Notes: generated by a model from the sequence alone, not told the origin. 64,000 nucleotides of DNA from RUG100 sp050953405 (GCA_050953405.1 JBMNMP010000003.1:310001-374000); one strand, 5' to 3'; positions 8,315 through 16,771 are shown, numbered from the stretch's first letter. Translations and numbers: made by a program.

Positions 8315-8320
8315 TATAAT
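8315..8320 (+). promoter_or_regulatory. -10 box very close to the rluA-type start
   Basis: TATAAT lies eight bases before the second in-frame ATG (8328). A transcript starting 6-8 bases downstream would be nearly leaderless. No clear -35 or Shine-Dalgarno sequence is seen. Confidence 0.4.
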
Positions 8321-8327
8321 GTTAGCT

Positions 8328-9305
8328 ATGGTGCAGATAAAAATCAATGAAAATGACGCAGGTCAAAGGCTGGACAGATTTCTCAAGAAATACTTCGGCA
8401 AAGCGCCGCTGGCGCTGATCTACCGCCTGATCCGCAAAGATGTGAAAATCAATGGAAAACGCGGTCATCAGGATACTATGCTGCAGGCAGGAGATGAACT
8501 GACTGTCTATATCAGCGAAGAAAAAGCCGCAGGGCTGCGTGCAAAAAAGCGCCCGCCGAATGTGGCCAAACAGTTCAAAGTTGCTTTTGAGGATGAAGAC
8601 ATTATAGTCGTCGAGAAGCCGTTCGGTCTGCTGACGCACGGAGACAGCCACGAGAAGAAGAACACTCTGGCAAACCAGGTATGCGTCTATCTGATGGCTC
8701 AGGGCGAATACGACCCTGCCGGAGAGAAGACATTCGTCCCCTCTCCTGTCAACCGACTCGACCGCAATACCACAGGCCTTGTGATGTTTGGAAAGACCGC
8801 GGCGGCGGTACGCGAAATGAATCGAATGATCAGAGAGCGCAACGCTGTCAGCAAGTTTTATCTCACCATCACAGCGGGGGAGATGAAGGAACCCCTGGTA
8901 TTGAAGGACCGCATGGTGAAAGACGAGAAAAAGAACCTTGTCAACGTGGTGCCTGAGGGTCAGGGCGGCCCGGAGGAAGGCAAGCTGATGGAAACGATAG
9001 CGCGTCCGCTGAAGACTGCGGTCTCCGGGGGCATGGCTTTTACTCTGGTAGAGGTCGAGCTGGTGACCGGACGCACCCACCAGATCAGATCACACCTGGC
9101 CAGTGCGGGCTTCCCTGTGATCGGGGATGTCAAATACGGGCGCAGGAATGTCAACGGTATCATGAAGAAAAAATACGGACTGAGTACTCAGCTGCTGCAT
9201 GCATGGCGGCTGGTGTTCAATGAAGGCAAAAGGGCGGGACTGGAGATCAGATCCGAACTGCCGGAACGTTTTTCCGCTATTAAAGAGGATATTTTTAAGG
9301 AGTAA
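8328..9305 (+). CDS. RluA-family 23S rRNA pseudouridine synthase
   Basis: A protein of about 325 residues that isomerises uridines in RNA. An S4 RNA-binding domain occupies residues about 1-60 (RLDRFLKKYFGKAPLALIYR, DVKINGKR). The catalytic domain has PVNRLDRNTTGLV, where the Asp is the nucleophile of the family motif (H/N)RLD-x-x-TSG, and the C-terminal GRTHQIRSHLA. The long insert with charged residues is typical of RluC-like members. The start could be 8319 or 8328. A run of signal peptidase genes follows after only four bases. Confidence 0.9.
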   Translation: MVQIKINENDAGQRLDRFLKKYFGKAPLALIYRLIRKDVKINGKRGHQDTMLQAGDELTVYISEEKAAGLRAKKRPPNVAKQFKVAFEDEDIIVVEKPFGLLTHGDSHEKKNTLANQVCVYLMAQGEYDPAGEKTFVPSPVNRLDRNTTGLVMFGKTAAAVREMNRMIRERNAVSKFYLTITAGEMKEPLVLKDRMVKDEKKNLVNVVPEGQGGPEEGKLMETIARPLKTAVSGGMAFTLVEVELVTGRTHQIRSHLASAGFPVIGDVKYGRRNVNGIMKKKYGLSTQLLHAWRLVFNEGKRAGLEIRSELPERFSAIKEDIFKE

Positions 9306-9308
9306 AAA

Positions 9309-9842
9309 TTGTCACAAGAGAACCGAGGCTCGTGGAGAGGAAGAAACAGGCCATACATATATGCTGTAGTATTTGCCATATTCATGACGTTCGTCATCGC
9401 ACCCGAAGTGATGGAAGACAATACAATGTCGCCTGCAATAGAAAAGGGCAGTGTGATCCTGGTGACAAAGCACAATTATTCCGCCAATCGCGGAGGTCCC
9501 AATATAGGAGACGTAGTTGTCATGGAAAAGAACTATGCCAAGGATGTCTCCAAGGACAACATCGTAGCCAGGGTCATTGCAGGGCCTGGTTCGACCGTAG
9601 AGATAAAAAACGACAAGCTGTATGTCGATAATGTGAGATGCAAGGTAAAGGGAGCGACCGGTGATCTGGGCAAGGATATGAAGGTCAAATTGGGCAAAGA
9701 ATCCATGTTCCTCCTCAGCGACAACCGGGATTCCAAGGTCGACAGCCGCAACAAAAAGCTGGGACCGGTTGACATGCGCGAGATAAAGGGAAAGGCAAAG
9801 ACCTGCATCTGGCCGTTCAACAGATTCGGGAGCATCAAATAG
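9309..9842 (+). CDS. signal peptidase I-like protein lacking the catalytic lysine
   Basis: A 177-residue protein with one N-terminal membrane helix (about 15-32) and the SPase I boxes: box B with the nucleophile position kept (NTMSPAI, Ser41), box D as ARVIAGPGS, and box E as LLSDNRDSKVDSR. In active bacterial SPase I the residue before Arg-Val in box D is the general-base lysine; here it is Ala87, and the usual PGD is PGS. The TTG start at 9309 follows AAGGAG with six-base spacing. It is probably catalytically dead or strongly altered, and may be a regulator or chaperone of its neighbours. That role is inference. Confidence 0.8.
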   Translation: MSQENRGSWRGRNRPYIYAVVFAIFMTFVIAPEVMEDNTMSPAIEKGSVILVTKHNYSANRGGPNIGDVVVMEKNYAKDVSKDNIVARVIAGPGSTVEIKNDKLYVDNVRCKVKGATGDLGKDMKVKLGKESMFLLSDNRDSKVDSRNKKLGPVDMREIKGKAKTCIWPFNRFGSIK

Positions 9843-9843
9843 C

Positions 9844-10371
9844 ATGAAAGAAAACACCAAGGCAACAGTTAAAGAACTGGCAAAAGATGTAGCCATCGCG
9901 GTGGCCATCGTCGTGGGCATATCGGTGTTCGTCAGTCCTACGCTGGTAAAGGAGACCAGCATGGAACCCAACGTAGAGCCGAATGATTATCTGCTGATGA
10001 GCAAACAGGCTTACCGGTTCGGCAAGATGCATCGCGGCGACGTGGTCATCTTTCGTTCTGATCTGGAGACGCCGGACGGCCACAAAAAACTGCTCATCAA
10101 GAGGGTCATCGGTCTGCCGGGCGATATACTGACGATCACGAACGGCGAGGTGTGGCTCAACGGCAGCAAGGTCAAAGAGGACTATATTGCCGAGGGCGGT
10201 ACGCCGGGTGAGATCTACAACCTGAAGATTCCTAAAGGACAGATATTCGTCATGGGAGATCATCGCGTTGTCAGTGTGGACAGCCGTAAACTGGGGACTA
10301 TAGACAAGAAGAGCATTGTGGGGAAAGCCGTGTTCAGGCTGTTCCCGTTCAACAAAATCGGGGCAATATAA
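9844..10371 (+). CDS. lepB: signal peptidase I
   Basis: A 175-residue membrane-anchored serine/lysine protease that removes signal peptides on the outer face of the membrane. There is one membrane helix (about 14-32); box B is ETSMEP with Ser39, box D is LIKRVIGLPGD with Lys86, and box E is MGDHRVVSVDSR, where His replaces the common Asn of GDN. It starts two bases after the previous gene and ends three bases before the next, so the three paralogues form one transcription unit. Confidence 0.9.
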   Translation: MKENTKATVKELAKDVAIAVAIVVGISVFVSPTLVKETSMEPNVEPNDYLLMSKQAYRFGKMHRGDVVIFRSDLETPDGHKKLLIKRVIGLPGDILTITNGEVWLNGSKVKEDYIAEGGTPGEIYNLKIPKGQIFVMGDHRVVSVDSRKLGTIDKKSIVGKAVFRLFPFNKIGAI

Positions 10372-10373
10372 TA

Positions 10374-10940
10374 ATGAACGAACAGGCACAGCAGCAGGAG
10401 CAAAAGAAAGCTCAGAGAAAAATCACAGTGAAGAGCCTGATAACAGACATCATAATAGTGGTCGTCATCGTTCTGGCGGTCACCGCTTTTATGAAACCGA
10501 TCATCGTGAAACAGACATCGATGACACCGACGCTGCAGGAAAACAACTATATATTCCTTTCGAGGCAGGCTTACCGCTTTGGGGAGCCCAAGAGAGGACA
10601 GATCGTTGTCTTCCCGATCAAAACGGCCGCGGGCAAAGAACTATTCATCAAGAGGGTCATCGGTCTGCCGGGCGATGTCATCGACATCCACGACGGCAAG
10701 GTATATGTCAACGGAAAGAAAGAGGATCAGAGCTTTACGCGCGATGGATACACGCCGGGCTACGTCAGGGACTTCAAGGTGCCCGCGGGGCGCATCTATG
10801 TGATGGGAGACAACCGCGTGGACAGTGTAGACAGCCGCTACAAGGAAGTCGGCACGCGCAAGATCTCGGAGGTGACCGGGGTGGCGGTGCTCAGAGTCTG
10901 GCCGCTGTCAGAGTTCGGTATTTTGGAAAGGCACAAGTAA
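10374..10940 (+). CDS. lepB: signal peptidase I
   Basis: A 188-residue signal peptidase with a fully canonical active site: Ser49 in QTSMTP, Lys93 in FIKRVIGLPGD, and MGDNRVDSVDSR. The N-terminal tail is Gln/Lys-rich before a single membrane helix (about 23-41). It is closely related to the preceding gene (shared SRQAYRFG/SKQAYRFG and KRVIGLPGD), so the pair arose by duplication. smpB follows after four bases. Confidence 0.92.
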   Translation: MNEQAQQQEQKKAQRKITVKSLITDIIIVVVIVLAVTAFMKPIIVKQTSMTPTLQENNYIFLSRQAYRFGEPKRGQIVVFPIKTAAGKELFIKRVIGLPGDVIDIHDGKVYVNGKKEDQSFTRDGYTPGYVRDFKVPAGRIYVMGDNRVDSVDSRYKEVGTRKISEVTGVAVLRVWPLSEFGILERHK

Positions 10941-10944
10941 GCTG

Positions 10945-11406
10945 ATGAAAAAAGGAAAGAAAATCATTGCAAACAACAAAAAAGCGTGCCATGATTTCTT
11001 CATAGATGATACATACGAAGCCGGGATAGTGCTCACGGGGACGGAAATAAAGTCCATCAGGCAGGGCAAGGCTAACGTGAAGGAAAGTTACGCCAGGATC
11101 GAGGACGGAGAGGTCATATTATATGGTATGAATATCAGTCCCTATGATCACGGGAACATCTTCAACGTGGACCCGGTGAGACCGCGCAAGCTGCTGCTGC
11201 ACAAGAGGGAAATCAGAAAGCTGATAGGCCTGACGACGCAGAAAGGCCTGACGCTGGTACCGCTGGATCTTTACATCAATGAAGACGGCAGGGCAAAGGT
11301 GACCCTGGCGGTGGCGCGGGGCAAAAAGCTCTACGACAAGAGACATGACATCGCCAAACGCGATGCCGACAGAAAGATGCAGCGCGCGATGCGCAAGAAT
11401 GGTTAA
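10945..11406 (+). CDS. smpB: SsrA-binding protein SmpB
   Basis: A 153-residue protein that binds the tRNA-like part of tmRNA and brings it to stalled ribosomes. Characteristic stretches are NKKACHDFFIDDTYEAGIVL, GTEIKSIRQGKANVKES, LLLHKREIRKL and the C-terminal RGKKLYDKRHDIAKRDADRK, the tail that enters the empty mRNA channel. It is last in the signal peptidase run, and ssrA lies 1.2 kb downstream. Confidence 0.97.
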   Translation: MKKGKKIIANNKKACHDFFIDDTYEAGIVLTGTEIKSIRQGKANVKESYARIEDGEVILYGMNISPYDHGNIFNVDPVRPRKLLLHKREIRKLIGLTTQKGLTLVPLDLYINEDGRAKVTLAVARGKKLYDKRHDIAKRDADRKMQRAMRKNG

Positions 11407-11419
11407 AGGAGGAAATACC

Positions 11420-11701
11420 ATGAGCAAGTTTTTGGATAAAGCAAAGGAGCTGGGCTCCAAGGCGGCAGACCAGGCGGGGGACCTGGCTGAAATAGGAAAG
11501 TACAAGACCAAGATCGCGGGCCAGAAGTCGGAGATCAAGGACAACGAGATCGAACTGGGAAAGTATATATTCCAGCAGTTCAAAGACGGCGAGATGGAGA
11601 ACGTCCTGGATGAACAGGTGATCGATCTGTGCAACAGGATAAGCTCCTGCTACGATGAGATCGAGATCCTGGAGGAAAAGATCGAAAAGGTAAAAGAATA
11701 A
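11420..11701 (+). CDS. small coiled-coil protein, unknown
   Basis: A 93-residue charged, helical protein with two predicted coiled-coil stretches (about 30-55 and 68-92, LCNRISSCYDEIEILEEKIE). ATG 11420 follows AAAGGAGGAAATACC, a near-ideal ribosome site; the longer frame starting inside smpB is not real. No domain recognised. It is likely cotranscribed with smpB, from which it is 13 bases away. Confidence 0.75.
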   Translation: MSKFLDKAKELGSKAADQAGDLAEIGKYKTKIAGQKSEIKDNEIELGKYIFQQFKDGEMENVLDEQVIDLCNRISSCYDEIEILEEKIEKVKE

Positions 11702-11731
11702 CGAATTCATGACAACTCGGGGGGAGAATTC

Positions 11732-12526
11732 ATGGGGTACAGGGATAGTAATGAAGGCATCCGCAATAAGGGCCGATTTTTTATACTTATTATTGTGTTG
11801 CTGGCGCTGGCAGCCAGCACGGCTGCGTGGTGCGGGGCGAACGGGAAAAGGCATAATCCGAAGAAAGTGAAGAGCTGTTCCGGCGGCCTGCTGACCAATA
11901 GGCAGCTAAAGCTTCACCATGCTGACGAGCAGGACAAGCTGATGATTGTGGCGCATCCGGACGATGAAACGCTGTGGGGCGGCGCCCACCTGGCCAAAGG
12001 CGGCTACTTTGTGGTCTGCCTGACTAACGGCTATTATGCCAGGAGGGCCAGCGAATTCAAGCGTCTTTTGAAATACACAGGCAATCAGGGTATGATCCTC
12101 TGCTATCCGGATCTGGTCAGCGGCCGGAAATCCGATTGGGCCCTTGTTAAGATGGGTATAGACAAAGATCTGAGGACGCTGATCGGTTACCAGAGATGGA
12201 AGCAGATCGTGACACACAATCCGGAGGGCGAATACGGTCATATCCATCACAAGATGACAGACCGTGCGGTCACCAGAGTCGCTGCCTCGATGGGACGATA
12301 CGACCGCTTGTGGTACTTCGGAAGATTCTATCGTAAAGGCGAGATTCCGGGCTGGCAAAAGCCGCTCAGCAAGAAGGAGCAGGCGGAGAAGAACGCGGAG
12401 ATCGCGATCTATCCCAGTCAGCAGAAAGCAATCAGCAAATACTGGTACTGGATGATCCCGTACGAACACTGGATCAAGGCTGGCGACTGGGAAGATACGC
12501 GTGAATATATGCTGACGAAAAAATGA
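11732..12526 (+). CDS. membrane-anchored PIG-L family deacetylase
   Basis: A 264-residue protein with an N-terminal membrane anchor or signal (about 15-35) and a LmbE/PIG-L deacetylase domain. The zinc motif is VAHPDDETLWGGA (about 73-85) and the later histidine motif is YGHIHHKMT. The family removes acetyl groups from N-acetylglucosamine-linked substrates; the export signal points to a cell-surface substrate. The start follows GGGGGAGAATTC. The gene ends about 70 bases before ssrA. Confidence 0.85.
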   Translation: MGYRDSNEGIRNKGRFFILIIVLLALAASTAAWCGANGKRHNPKKVKSCSGGLLTNRQLKLHHADEQDKLMIVAHPDDETLWGGAHLAKGGYFVVCLTNGYYARRASEFKRLLKYTGNQGMILCYPDLVSGRKSDWALVKMGIDKDLRTLIGYQRWKQIVTHNPEGEYGHIHHKMTDRAVTRVAASMGRYDRLWYFGRFYRKGEIPGWQKPLSKKEQAEKNAEIAIYPSQQKAISKYWYWMIPYEHWIKAGDWEDTREYMLTKK

Positions 12527-12598
12527 TAAATATGCGGTCCGCACATGTTGTATTATGGCGCGGGCCGTGTTATTATATAATACTAATAAGCTTACCGT

Positions 12599-12958
12599 GG
12601 GGACGTACTGGTTTCGACAGGGTCATAGAAACGGTAGAAGCGAGCCGCAGTTTGCTCGGTCTGCGTTAAAAAGGGCACGTTAAATACAAACGCTAAAAAG
12701 ACAAATAATAATTTCGCACTGGCGGCTTAGTTCCGCGCGAAGGCTGGCCTGAGTCCACCTGCAGGCACGGGGTCCAGTCTCAACCATGCAGGAAAACTCT
12801 ATGCGCTTTCCCGGCCGCATAGAGGACTAACGGGATAACCGTTCAGACAGCTTGTCTCTGAGTAGTCTGAAGGGCGAAAAAAATAACAGAGACTGCGCTC
12901 GGAGAAACTAACGCGGAAATGGTTTTGGACGCGAGTTCGACTCTCGCCGTCTCCACCA
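12599..12958 (+). ncRNA. ssrA: transfer-messenger RNA
   Basis: The tRNA-like ends pair: GGGGACG (12599-12605) with CGTCTCC (12948-12954), followed by A and CCA. The T-arm reads GCGAGTTCGACTCTCGC. The 5' part carries the hallmark TACTGGTTTCGACAGGGT. The reading frame for the tag lies at 12692-12730. It rescues stalled ribosomes together with SmpB. A TATAAT lies at 12576-12581. Its 3' end is the boundary of the adjacent integrated element. Confidence 0.97.
12692..12730 (+). other. tmRNA proteolysis-tag reading frame
   Basis: GCT resume codon through TAG encodes AKKTNNNFALAA, a typical clostridial-type degradation tag ending in ALAA, recognised by ClpXP-type proteases. Confidence 0.93.
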
Positions 12959-14732
12959 AAAGTCCCTTACTCGAAAAAATGTCCCTAAAATTTTTAGGGT
13001 TCGAGTAAGATTCAATATCAGTGTATTCATTACACGAAGAAAGACCGCATCTGATTTGATTCAGGATGCGGTTTTTTGATGTCGCGATCTTGGCGAGCGC
13101 GGTTCCTGTATTCAGTTTTAGTGACCGGTTCAGTTTGGTCAGATTTTCCTTCACCGGCGCGATGATGGAGTTGAACGGTGGCCGGTATTCTTCCTCAATC
13201 TCCAGAGGAACTTCCTTGTTGCAGGAAATGTAGATCTTCTCGAAGATGGCCTGATTCATCAACCGTTTGATGGTGTCGCTGGCTCCTTTGTAGAAAGCGG
13301 CACAGTCGTCCAGCAGTTCGAGGGAGTCCGTCAGATTTTGTGAGATCTGATCGAAAGTGATATTGTGCTGCTTGATTTCATGATTGATAGCAGCCAGCTC
13401 CTTTGTGATCTTTGACTGTTCCTTCTTTAGAAGCTCCAGCGGAATGGCGTCATTGTAGTGTGCCTCGAGGAGCTTTTCGCTCTTGTGCTCCAGTGCTCGC
13501 TTCTGGCCGAGCAGTCCGTCCATCTCTGCATCGTACTTTTCCTTTTCCTTCGCTATGACATTCTGCAGTTCTTCCTCAACGGCCACCCGGACTTCATGCG
13601 GCAGTTGGATGTTCTCGTACAACTGCTCGATCTTCCTCTCGACTTCTCCGATGAGGACGTATTTGGTCTTGCAGTCCTTATGCCGTTTACTATGGCGTCC
13701 GGAGCAGACGAAGTAAGGGTATATGGTTCCGGTCTTTGACCTCTCATTGCTGACTAACATTCGTGATCCGCAATAAGCACAGTAGACCGTGCCCTTCAGA
13801 AAATGTGGATGCTTGTTGCTGCGCTCCCCGTTGACTCTGGAAGCCAAGATAATCTGGATCTTATCCCATGTGGCTGCATCCACCAAAGGCTCATGTGCGC
13901 CGGGATATTCGACGCCTTGATAGGTGACGATGCCCTTGTAGTAAGGATTTGCTAATACCTTGAAGAGAGTCTTAGCCGGGATCGGCTTGGAAGGCATCCT
14001 TGCCGTCGACCGGGTGTTGAGTCCGCAGGCGGCGAGGTATTCAGCAAGGTTCTCCACTGTCCATTCACCGGATGCGTATTCTTCGAAGGCCAGCTTGATC
14101 AGCGGTGCCCGATCCTCATCAATCTGGACGGTACGTTCCTCACGGCCTTTGTCATCAACCAGCCTGACGTTCTTGTATCCGATGGGAGCCCGACCAACCG
14201 TGCCGCCGCCCTTGATCTTTTCACCCATGCCTTTCTTTACTTCGGCTGCAAGGTTTTGTGAATAAAACTCCGCGATGGAGCTCATGATACCATGCAGCAG
14301 CATGCCGGATGGCGTCTCATCAATGCTCTCAGATGTGGATACCAGTTGGACTCCGCATTCCCGGAGCACCTTCATGATCTCCGCGTCGTCCTCGCGGTTT
14401 CGTGCCAGACGGTCGACCTTGTGGACGATCACGTAATCAACTCGCTCGGCATTTTCCTTCACATATTCCAGCATCGCTTGAAGCTGTGGCCTGTCTGCTG
14501 ACTTGGCGGATGCACCTCTGTCTACAAACTCTTTACCAACCATCGCTCCAAGCGACTTTGCTTTATTCTTGTTGGCTTCGCGCTGGGCAGGGATGGAGAA
14601 TCCTTCATCGTGTCCGCCGCCTCGTTCTGCCTGTCCTCTGGTGGACACACGCAGGTAGGATACGGCGAACTTCGGAGTCATGGATTCCATAAAAGCCTGC
14701 GCTGCATTAGCCATCATTGCTGTATTGCCCAT
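12843..14732 (-). CDS. large serine recombinase (integrase) overlapping ssrA
   Basis: A 629-residue site-specific recombinase. The resolvase domain begins AVSYLRVSTRGQ with the catalytic serine, followed by VHKVDRLARN. A Recombinase domain follows (APIGYKN, LAEYLAACGLNTR), then a zinc ribbon (VYCAYCGSRM with a later FVCSGRH/DCKTKY), a long coiled coil (about 375-470), and a variable C-terminus. The start at 14732 follows AGGAGG. The frame does not stop at the element edge: its last 37 codons and the stop lie antisense to the 3' 116 bases of ssrA. The C-terminal tail is thus created by integration and would differ in the excised circle. Confidence 0.9.
   Translation of the reverse strand: MGNTAMMANAAQAFMESMTPKFAVSYLRVSTRGQAERGGGHDEGFSIPAQREANKNKAKSLGAMVGKEFVDRGASAKSADRPQLQAMLEYVKENAERVDYVIVHKVDRLARNREDDAEIMKVLRECGVQLVSTSESIDETPSGMLLHGIMSSIAEFYSQNLAAEVKKGMGEKIKGGGTVGRAPIGYKNVRLVDDKGREERTVQIDEDRAPLIKLAFEEYASGEWTVENLAEYLAACGLNTRSTARMPSKPIPAKTLFKVLANPYYKGIVTYQGVEYPGAHEPLVDAATWDKIQIILASRVNGERSNKHPHFLKGTVYCAYCGSRMLVSNERSKTGTIYPYFVCSGRHSKRHKDCKTKYVLIGEVERKIEQLYENIQLPHEVRVAVEEELQNVIAKEKEKYDAEMDGLLGQKRALEHKSEKLLEAHYNDAIPLELLKKEQSKITKELAAINHEIKQHNITFDQISQNLTDSLELLDDCAAFYKGASDTIKRLMNQAIFEKIYISCNKEVPLEIEEEYRPPFNSIIAPVKENLTKLNRSLKLNTGTALAKIATSKNRILNQIRCGLSSCNEYTDIESYSNPKNFRDIFSSKGLLVETARVELASKTISALVSPSAVSVIFFALQTTQRQAV
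12966..13009. repeat. nested inverted repeat just inside the element at the ssrA junction
   Basis: The outer arms CTTACTCGAA/TTCGAGTAAG (12966-12975, 13000-13009) and inner arms CCCTAAAA/TTTTAGGG (12983-12990, 12992-12999) are perfect. It starts eight bases after the ssrA CCA end and lies in the 3' coding part of the recombinase. It could be part of the recombinase attachment site or a terminator for ssrA. Confidence 0.6.
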
Positions 14733-14791
14733 AGGCTATTCCTCCTTCCTTTTGTCATCACATATTAGCTCTGTTCCGGGAATATATCCAC

Positions 14792-14962
14792 TCATTTAGA
14801 GGCTGAATCACAAGGTTTTTCGGGCTTTTCCGAGTCCTTCTCAGCGGCCTCCCTTGCCGCCAGCAGTACGGCCTGACAGAGCCTGTGCACGTTGATCTGC
14901 TCGCGGTATTCCGGGATGAGGCGGACTTCCTGTTTGACTTTCGGCTGTTTTCTTCTTGGCAT
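14792..14962 (-). CDS. small basic protein preceding the recombinase
   Basis: A 56-residue charged protein with a basic start (PRRKQPKVKQEVRL) and an acidic/lysine-rich end. ATG 14962 has AGGAGGTGCTGTC upstream; the longer frame reaching 15196 runs across a terminator and is not real. Small proteins of this kind commonly sit just upstream of serine recombinases in clostridial elements. Its function is unknown; a recombination accessory role is only a guess. Confidence 0.6.
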   Translation of the reverse strand: MPRRKQPKVKQEVRLIPEYREQINVHRLCQAVLLAAREAAEKDSEKPEKPCDSASK

Positions 14963-15063
14963 GACAGCACCTCCTTCATAGTACGGACATTCAGAAGGCA
15001 CTTTGATGGGGTGCTTCTGAAAGTTCTTCACTATCCACTGGAGGTAAGGAGGGCGATTTGACG

Positions 15064-15105
15064 AAAAAAAAGAGCCGCCTGCAGGCACGGAGCCCACAAG
15101 CGGCG
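15064..15105 (-). terminator. terminator of the phage lysis operon
   Basis: On the minus strand GCCGC pairs with GCGGC across an internal region with further pairing, followed by TC and eight T residues. It lies eight bases past the endolysin stop. Confidence 0.8.
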
Positions 15106-15113
15106 AGAAAGAA

Positions 15114-16355
15114 TTATGACAGCATTTCATTGACTCTTTTCTGTACGGCGTTGTAATCATATCCAGCAGCGGTGAGCTTCTGCTTCCGTTCCTCACCGTT
15201 ACCCCATTTGCCAGCGATTACTTCCTTGGCAAGGGTATCGATGGACTTCTTTGAAGAAGAACTTGACTTTACATCGTACTGCGTCAGCTTCCATTTTTCG
15301 ATGATGCTGCAGAGCTTATCGACATAGGTGAGGCTGGTCGCATAGCCACCGTCCTTGATGATCTTTGCTGCTTTCTTGTAGTCCTTGCATCCCTTCAGGC
15401 CAGCATACCGTTTCTTATTGCCGTTCTTGGCACCGAGCAGGTAGGCAGAGTGATCTGCAATGGAATCCTCAACAGAAGGATATTTCCTGAAGTCGGCAGT
15501 GATGGCGGTGTAGCTGCCGTCTTTGTTCTGTTCCTTTGTCTTCTTGGTGTAGATGGACTTGCCATCCCACACGGAGCCAGACCATGTGTTGCCGGACAAG
15601 GATTTCTTCATACCAAAGCAGTTATTGGCTTTCTGTGCCAGCTCGGATTTACCGTAGCCGGACTCCAGAATAAACTGTGCGAGGGAGACGGAGGCAAGGA
15701 TGCCAGACTTCTTTTGATCGGCGGTAAATAGAGCGCCGACCTTCTTGATCACATCAGCATCGGACAGATCTTTAAAGCTGGATGCCTTGAGCCCTGAAGA
15801 CTTTGTCGCTGATCCGGCGAGCTGCTTTGTGACCTCCGTGGCCAGCTTGCCGAGCCTGCTGTAGAGCCAGTTGCCCGGGCAGGACTTGTTGGCAAACCAG
15901 CGGTGTACCGTCAGGATCATTTCATCAGACTTCGGCACATAGTTCAGTGCCTTGCTCTTGTTGCTGATCCAGAGCAGCTTCTTTTTTCCATTCCTCTTGC
16001 AGATATCCACACAGAGCTTGACCAGCGTCGCATAGACTTTGCTGTTCATCGTGTACGGTTCCTTGGTATCGGAAGCACACTCGATCGTTACGGCTCTCTG
16101 GTCATTGGCATTAGAGGAGGAGCACCATGAACGGTTCTTCTCCTCAACGTAAAGCCCGACACGGCCATCCTTATCGATGCCGTAATTGCTGGAGGCCTGT
16201 GTTGACGTCTTTGCAAACCAGCTTCCGAGGCCTTCTGCGGTACACTGGCCAACGACACAGTGGGGTGTAATGCGGTCGATGGCATGGGTTCTCTTTCCGG
16301 AGTGATTCGGGGAGAGCTTCTTGTAGACGACCAGCTTGCTGTTTGTATATCCCAT
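15114..16355 (-). CDS. phage endolysin: amidase, glucosaminidase and CW_7-like domains
   Basis: A 413-residue lysis enzyme with three parts. Residues about 1-180 form an N-acetylmuramoyl-L-alanine amidase of the PGRP/Amidase_2 type (RITPHCVVGQCTAEG, TVHRWFANKSCPGNWL as zinc-ligand regions). Residues about 205-350 form a FlgJ-like glucosaminidase (LAQFILESGYGKSELA, NNCFGMK). Residues about 365-413 resemble a CW_7 (Cpl-7) wall-binding repeat (VIAGKWGNGEERKQKL, YNAVQKRVNEML). Its ATG overlaps the holin stop by one base (TAATG), so the two are coupled. No signal peptide, as expected for a holin-dependent enzyme. Confidence 0.9.
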   Translation of the reverse strand: MGYTNSKLVVYKKLSPNHSGKRTHAIDRITPHCVVGQCTAEGLGSWFAKTSTQASSNYGIDKDGRVGLYVEEKNRSWCSSSNANDQRAVTIECASDTKEPYTMNSKVYATLVKLCVDICKRNGKKKLLWISNKSKALNYVPKSDEMILTVHRWFANKSCPGNWLYSRLGKLATEVTKQLAGSATKSSGLKASSFKDLSDADVIKKVGALFTADQKKSGILASVSLAQFILESGYGKSELAQKANNCFGMKKSLSGNTWSGSVWDGKSIYTKKTKEQNKDGSYTAITADFRKYPSVEDSIADHSAYLLGAKNGNKKRYAGLKGCKDYKKAAKIIKDGGYATSLTYVDKLCSIIEKWKLTQYDVKSSSSSKKSIDTLAKEVIAGKWGNGEERKQKLTAAGYDYNAVQKRVNEMLS

Positions 16356-16771
16356 TACTGCCCACCATCCTTTCCGGCACGGTCATGGAGCTGCTCCAGA
16401 ACAGTCTTAAGCTGCTCCGGGATCGGCAGCCCGAGATGACCGGCGTTCTCCAGAAGGCTCACACCTTCATTGGAGAGATAAAAGAAGATAACGGCTGTGC
16501 GCAGGATTCCGACCTGCCCAATCACTTGAACATCGATGATGTTGGCAATGCCGACGAGTAAAAAAATGAGCACCTTTCTGCAGATGCCCTTGAATCCCAC
16601 ATTGCTTGACAGCTTCTTGTCGGCTATTGCACACATGACGCCAGTCAGGTAATCGACTATAACGAAAGCGATAAGTGCATACAATAGACCATCACATCCT
16701 CCCAAGTAGTAACCGATCCAGCCGCCGAGTCCTGTGAACACGGCCTGAATCATCAACCAAAATTCCTTCAT
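16355..16771 (-). CDS. phage holin (Holin_4/TcdE-like)
   Basis: A 138-residue protein with three to four membrane helices and the family stretch FVIVDYLTGVMCAIADKKLSS, then FKGICRKVLIF and a C-terminal SLLENAGHLGLPIPEQLK. It forms membrane lesions that release the endolysin. ATG 16771 follows AAAGGAGGTATTTGCT. Partner of the overlapping endolysin gene. Confidence 0.9.
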   Translation of the reverse strand: MKEFWLMIQAVFTGLGGWIGYYLGGCDGLLYALIAFVIVDYLTGVMCAIADKKLSSNVGFKGICRKVLIFLLVGIANIIDVQVIGQVGILRTAVIFFYLSNEGVSLLENAGHLGLPIPEQLKTVLEQLHDRAGKDGGQ

